A stretch of 36,112 nt of DNA from a virus, in IMG/VR virus record IMGVR_UViG_3300043395_000122, positions 1-36,112 of that record; one strand, written 5' to 3'. The notes below the pieces were generated by a model that did not search any database, was not told the origin of the DNA, and saw only the letters and a program-made list of their open reading frames with translations. This document shows positions 35,850 through 36,112 of this stretch, piece by piece (the first letter of the stretch is position 1; each line of letters begins with the position of its first letter). The position numbers and the translations under genes were made by a program.

Positions 35850-36112
35850 TTACGCCTTGCGCCATCTTTTAATGGCTTCGATCAGCTGCAGACTCGTAAA
35901 GTCTTTCATATCTTCGTAGCTGCTCAGAGCCACTTCGCGGAGTTTGTTTCTATCAGTTTCCGAAAGTTCTTTGATCTCGATACCCTTAGCTTTAGCTTCG
36001 TTTTCGTATCTCGCAGATTCTTCAATAGACCACTCACGTTCTGCTACAGCACATTTCTTAGCCGCTTTACGAAACGCATTTTGCTGCTTTTCTGTGAGGG
36101 TTTGGAAAAAGT
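35850..36112 (-). CDS. TRAP-type substrate-binding protein, C-terminal part (partial)
   Basis: 87 codons are open from the window edge to a TAA at 35850. The sequence FFQTLTEKQQNAFRKAAKKC, then EREWSIEESARYENEAKAKG and IEIKELSETDRNKLREVALS, has the C-terminal pattern of DctP-like periplasmic binding proteins (Leu-x-x-x-x-Gln, then AA, then a long helix, then GIEI and an Asp-Arg helix). Such proteins capture C4-dicarboxylates or other organic acids for TRAP transporters. The binding pocket and any signal peptide lie outside the window. It is transcribed toward the head genes but is separated by the gp13 late promoter. A chance helical protein is possible. Confidence 0.6.
   Translation of the reverse strand, partial: FFQTLTEKQQNAFRKAAKKCAVAEREWSIEESARYENEAKAKGIEIKELSETDRNKLREVALSSYEDMKDFTSLQLIEAIKRWRKA

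Overview
The window is a piece of a T4-superfamily contractile-tailed phage genome (myovirus). The evidence is an ordered set of T4 core genes. Replication, recombination and transcription genes are gp44, gp45, gp46, gp47, gp55, UvsW and UvsY. The head-neck-tail block is gp13-gp14-gp15-gp16-gp17-gp18-gp19-gp20-(head genes)-gp21-gp22-gp23 in T4 order. Every supported gene lies on the minus strand, so transcription runs from high to low coordinates. The host is not proven. The strong sigma70-type promoters (TTGACA, 17 bp, TATAAT), the CobS/CobT-like pair, bS21 and a TRAP-type solute-binding protein would suit a proteobacterium, perhaps an aquatic or alphaproteobacterial one; this is inference.

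Layout from low to high coordinates. 1-3766: end of a GIY-YIG protein, a GT-A-type glycosyltransferase, clamp loader gp44, sliding clamp gp45, a small protein and a second glycosyltransferase. 3805-9465: an accessory early region with a phage ribosomal protein bS21 (TTG start), a winged-helix protein, a CobS-like AAA+ ATPase, a large CobT-like protein joining an HExxH metallopeptidase motif to a VWA domain, and several short unknown genes. Two of the short genes (51 and 55 aa) are easily missed. These units are driven by a family of near-identical promoters whose predicted start often falls on ATGATG. 9542-9618: a bidirectional terminator and GTTAC repeats. 9615-17751: one tightly overlapping operon: uvsY, uvsW, a small Sm-like protein, gp55, gp47, a 60-aa protein, gp46, peptide deformylase, a C5-cytosine methyltransferase and a CmoA-like carboxy-SAM synthase. 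17853-35809: late structural module with T4-type TATAAATA late promoters, including a 1066-aa collagen/C1q-like fibre inserted between portal and protease. 35850-36112: the C-terminus of a probable TRAP-transporter substrate-binding protein.

How the genes work together. gp55 is the late sigma factor that would read the TATAAATA elements. gp45 and gp44 form the clamp and loader that support replication and late transcription. gp46/47, UvsY and UvsW do recombination-dependent replication. gp22, the 68-aa core protein and two proteins with capsid-targeting-like N-termini would fill the prohead and be cut by gp21, and gp16/17 package DNA through gp20.

The most exciting candidate is at 9615-11434. 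The cytosine methyltransferase has Arg where the family has a near-invariant Asn (IGN to IGR, residue 353), and it is translationally coupled to a carboxy-SAM synthase homologue. Together they could make 5-carboxymethylcytosine in phage DNA, possibly decorated further by glycosyltransferases. This is a hypothesis from sequence only.
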